NCBI GenBank assembly: GCA_030512335.1
Contig: JAULSU010000005.1
Coordinates: forward strand, 1,178,001 to 1,242,000
Direction: 5' to 3'
DNA: 64,000 nucleotides
Origin: Immersiella caudata
Taxonomy: Eukaryota; Ascomycota; Sordariomycetes; Sordariales; Lasiosphaeriaceae
The translations under genes and the position numbers were made by a program. This document shows, piece by piece, positions 62,148 to 64,000 of the stretch. The notes beneath the pieces were generated by a model that worked only from the letters and a program-made list of their open reading frames with translations, was not told the DNA's origin and made no database searches. The stretch's first letter is position 1; the number at the start of each line of letters is the position of its first letter.

Positions 62148-63036
62148 ATGGAGCGGCTTGAAGACATACTGTTGGAATACCTGGCCAACGAACAGAAGGA
62201 CACGAATGTCAATCACCCTACGGGTTCATGTGGCTGTGGAGACGAACTGCTTCCTGTTTTTAACCAGGAACCGCCCGCACCGCCGTCCTACTCCGATCCA
62301 GCAACCTTTGCGCACCATATGCTTGGCGTATCCCCGCCACTGCTCGACGACAACCCCTGGTTTCTGACTCACTGGGTCGACTTCAGTGTGATCCCAACGT
62401 CCAGTAACAGCTTCGACGCATACACACACGTTCGTTGATTCTACCCGGCACTCCCTGGCTAACCAGGTCTCTAACTGAATTGCCTACCTGCAGTCTCTCG
62501 GCGCGACCGATATCTCCTCCTTTCCAGGCTCGCTGTCGCTCCCCAGCCCCACCGCGACCAGCCCCTTCTTTCCCGGGCCCGTCACGCCACCTCTTCTAAC
62601 GCCACCAGTAAAGCGAAAAAGAGGTCGTCCACGGCGGTATGACTGCCAAAACACCATTCCAGAACCAAGCAGCATCCGATCACCAACATATCCGAATACA
62701 CGGACAGCGACCCCACCGCCTAACAGAACCTCACGCACTAAACATGGAGCCAGGGAAGCGCAATCAGACGCAAAACGGCTACGCAACCGCAACGCAGCGC
62801 AGCGCTACCGCGGCAAACTACAGGAGTCAATATCACAACTTCAGGTTGAGGAACGAGAGGCTAGCGCTATGCATTTAGCGCTGAGAGCAGAGGCGGCGCG
62901 CTTGCGCACAGAGCTTTTTAAGCTTAAAAATGAAGTCTTTAGGCATGTAGACTGTGATTGTTTGTATATACAGAGGTATTTGCGCCATGCTGTTTGCCAG
63001 AGTAGGGAGACGACTCAGTGGAGTGGGATATGCTAG
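62148..63036 (+). CDS. AT-hook plus bZIP transcription factor
   Basis: Exons 62148-62429 and 62494-63036 (64-nt intron, CTAAC branch site) encode 274 residues. An AT-hook-like KRKRGRPRR at 134-142 precedes a textbook basic region, AKRLRNRNAAQRYRGK at 187-202, and a helical zipper-like segment (LALRAEAARLRTELFKLKNE). Cysteine pairs occur near the N-terminus (GSCGCGDE) and after the zipper (HVDCDCLYIQRYL); the latter block is shared with Atf/Jun-like fungal bZIPs and might be redox-sensitive. The first exon is hydrophilic with an acidic and aromatic composition, suggesting an activation region. The donor is GTTCGT, less common, but phase and acceptor (CCTGCAG) fit and skipping it would stop the protein after 96 residues. 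Confidence 0.82.
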
Positions 63037-63421
63037 GGGAAAAATGTTGGTTGGGGTGGCTGATTTGAGAGTGTCGGCTGGATTGCGAGGAAGGGATGGT
63101 CTAGGTTGGCTTCCCGTCCCCTGCTTTGCACTTCATGACCACGGTTTCTGTTGAATGCTGATATGTCAACCTCTCTTCTGAGCAGTCTCTGGACCTGCAA
63201 GCACAGATTCCATGTTTGAGAAGCGGTCGAGACGAAGGGTGAACCAATCATAGCGCATACGGGCAACATCTTTCTCAACAATATTACGTCACCCTTGGTG
63301 AGGGGTAAATTCTGTTTCAACATCATCTCGTTGGGCATGTCACCAACCACCTCGTTCAAAGCCCTGGTAAAAGACAGCCCGTATCCAAATACATAGGGCG
63401 CCGGACTAGCATTTTGCCACG
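63037..63421. other. Intergenic
   Basis: 385 bp between two genes on the plus strand, presumably 3' UTR of the bZIP and promoter of the Zn2Cys6 gene. An open frame on the minus strand (63033-63494) has no recognisable motif. Confidence 0.4.
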
Positions 63422-64000
63422 ATGGCAGCGTCGAAGAGAAAACTGCTTGCAATTCTGCCCAAAGAAGCGAAATCACCAGCCGGTGTACCGACAAAAATTT
63501 CCATTCCGCCCCGCAAGCGGCAATCGACCCAGGGGGTCTGTGAAAGTTAGTGCATTTTCGTCATTCTTTCGATCTGCTATTTACAAGGCTGACATACGAG
63601 GTGATATCACCTTATTAGACTGCAGAAAGCGGAGAACAAAGGCAAGTTCCCGATACCACCTTGGCAGGGCAGGAAGAATAAATGGCTGACACAAGATTAT
63701 CCGCTGACAGTGTGACGGCTCTCGGCCACGATGCACTCCATGTGCAAAGAAGACGTTGCAATGTGTGTTCCCCACGCTGACAAGGCTCGAGGCACAACAG
63801 GTCGAGAAGCTTTCGCAAACGTCCCAGACATTGACCGAGCTGTTCGAGCTGCTCAAGGGCCAGCCCGAGGACGTCGCAATGAACGCCTTTTGGTCGATTA
63901 GACAGGGGCAGCCTCCCAAGGCCATCCTAGAATCCATCTGTAGCGGTATGTCTAATCGATACAGCCCATCGCTCCACGTGACAAACAGGAGTTTGCTACC
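63422..64000 (+). CDS. Zn2Cys6 transcription factor, 5' part (runs off window)
   Basis: Exons 63422-63545, 63619-63641, 63711-63945 and a fourth starting at about 63989. Splicing assembles a perfect binuclear zinc cluster from three exons: CENCRKRRTKC then DGSRPRCTPCAKKTLQC, cysteines at 40, 43, 50, 57, 60 and 67. The second intron (63642-63710) has a GC donor (AAG then GCAAGT) and a normal CTGACAG acceptor. After the cluster comes LTRLEAQQVEKLSQTSQTLT, a coiled-coil-like dimerisation segment, then LFELLKGQPEDVAMNAFWSI and RQGQPPKAILESI, a helical motif often found behind the cluster in fungal regulators. The N-terminus is basic (MAASKRKLL, PPRKRQS). Target genes unknown; the C-terminal regulatory domain lies outside the window. 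Confidence 0.85.

Overview
The window looks like nuclear DNA of a filamentous ascomycete (Pezizomycotina, most likely Sordariomycetes). Genes carry short 45-65 nt GT-AG introns with CTAAC-type branch sites, third codon positions are GC-rich, intergenic distances are large, and the families present are typical of moulds: DUF3425 bZIP, HET, HeLo-like/ankyrin, CorA-like membrane proteins, Zn2Cys6 regulators and C-to-T mutated transposons. Gene models below were spliced by eye; every intact multi-exon model was checked for GT-AG (one GC-AG) ends and for a total length divisible by three.

Left part, 0.3-41.7 kb, mostly intact genes: a DUF3425 bZIP factor (-), an alpha/beta hydrolase (-), a pepsin-type aspartic protease without signal peptide (+), a HeLo-like/ankyrin protein (-) divergent from a 943-residue protein of unknown function (+), an intracellular-looking subtilisin (+), a DUF6699-type protein (+), homogentisate 1,2-dioxygenase (+), a small single-span membrane protein (+), a Pcl-type cyclin (-), a roughly 10 kb stretch with almost no coding signal, CDK1/CDC28 (-) divergent from an AlkB-family dioxygenase (+), and an arsenite methyltransferase (-) divergent from a Cys-containing bZIP factor (+).

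Middle part, 42-61.6 kb, a decayed and transposon-rich block: a HET-domain pseudogene and an NLR/ankyrin pseudogene lie tail to tail, followed by a short inverted-repeat element, a truncated Fot1/pogo transposon, an intact 8.45 kb Ty3/gypsy chromovirus with apparently identical 490-bp LTRs, an old heavily C-to-T/G-to-A mutated copy of the same retroelement, a CorA-like pseudogene, a second copy of the short element and a broken membrane-protein gene. All four flanking gene relics carry stop codons explained by single C-to-T changes.

The chromovirus is the most interesting object. Besides gag and pol (protease, RT, RNase H, integrase, chromodomain) it carries, between pol and the 3' LTR and on the opposite strand, an ORF for a canonical Zn2Cys6 cluster plus coiled coil, and a tRNA-like unit with a long hairpin in its anticodon loop. 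The sequence just after the 5' LTR is complementary to an LTR-internal site, as in Tf1-type self-priming. Its two flanks share no target-site duplication.

Right end: an AT-hook/bZIP factor (+) and the 5' exons of a Zn2Cys6 regulator (+) whose zinc-cluster codons are split by a GC-AG intron; that gene runs off the window.
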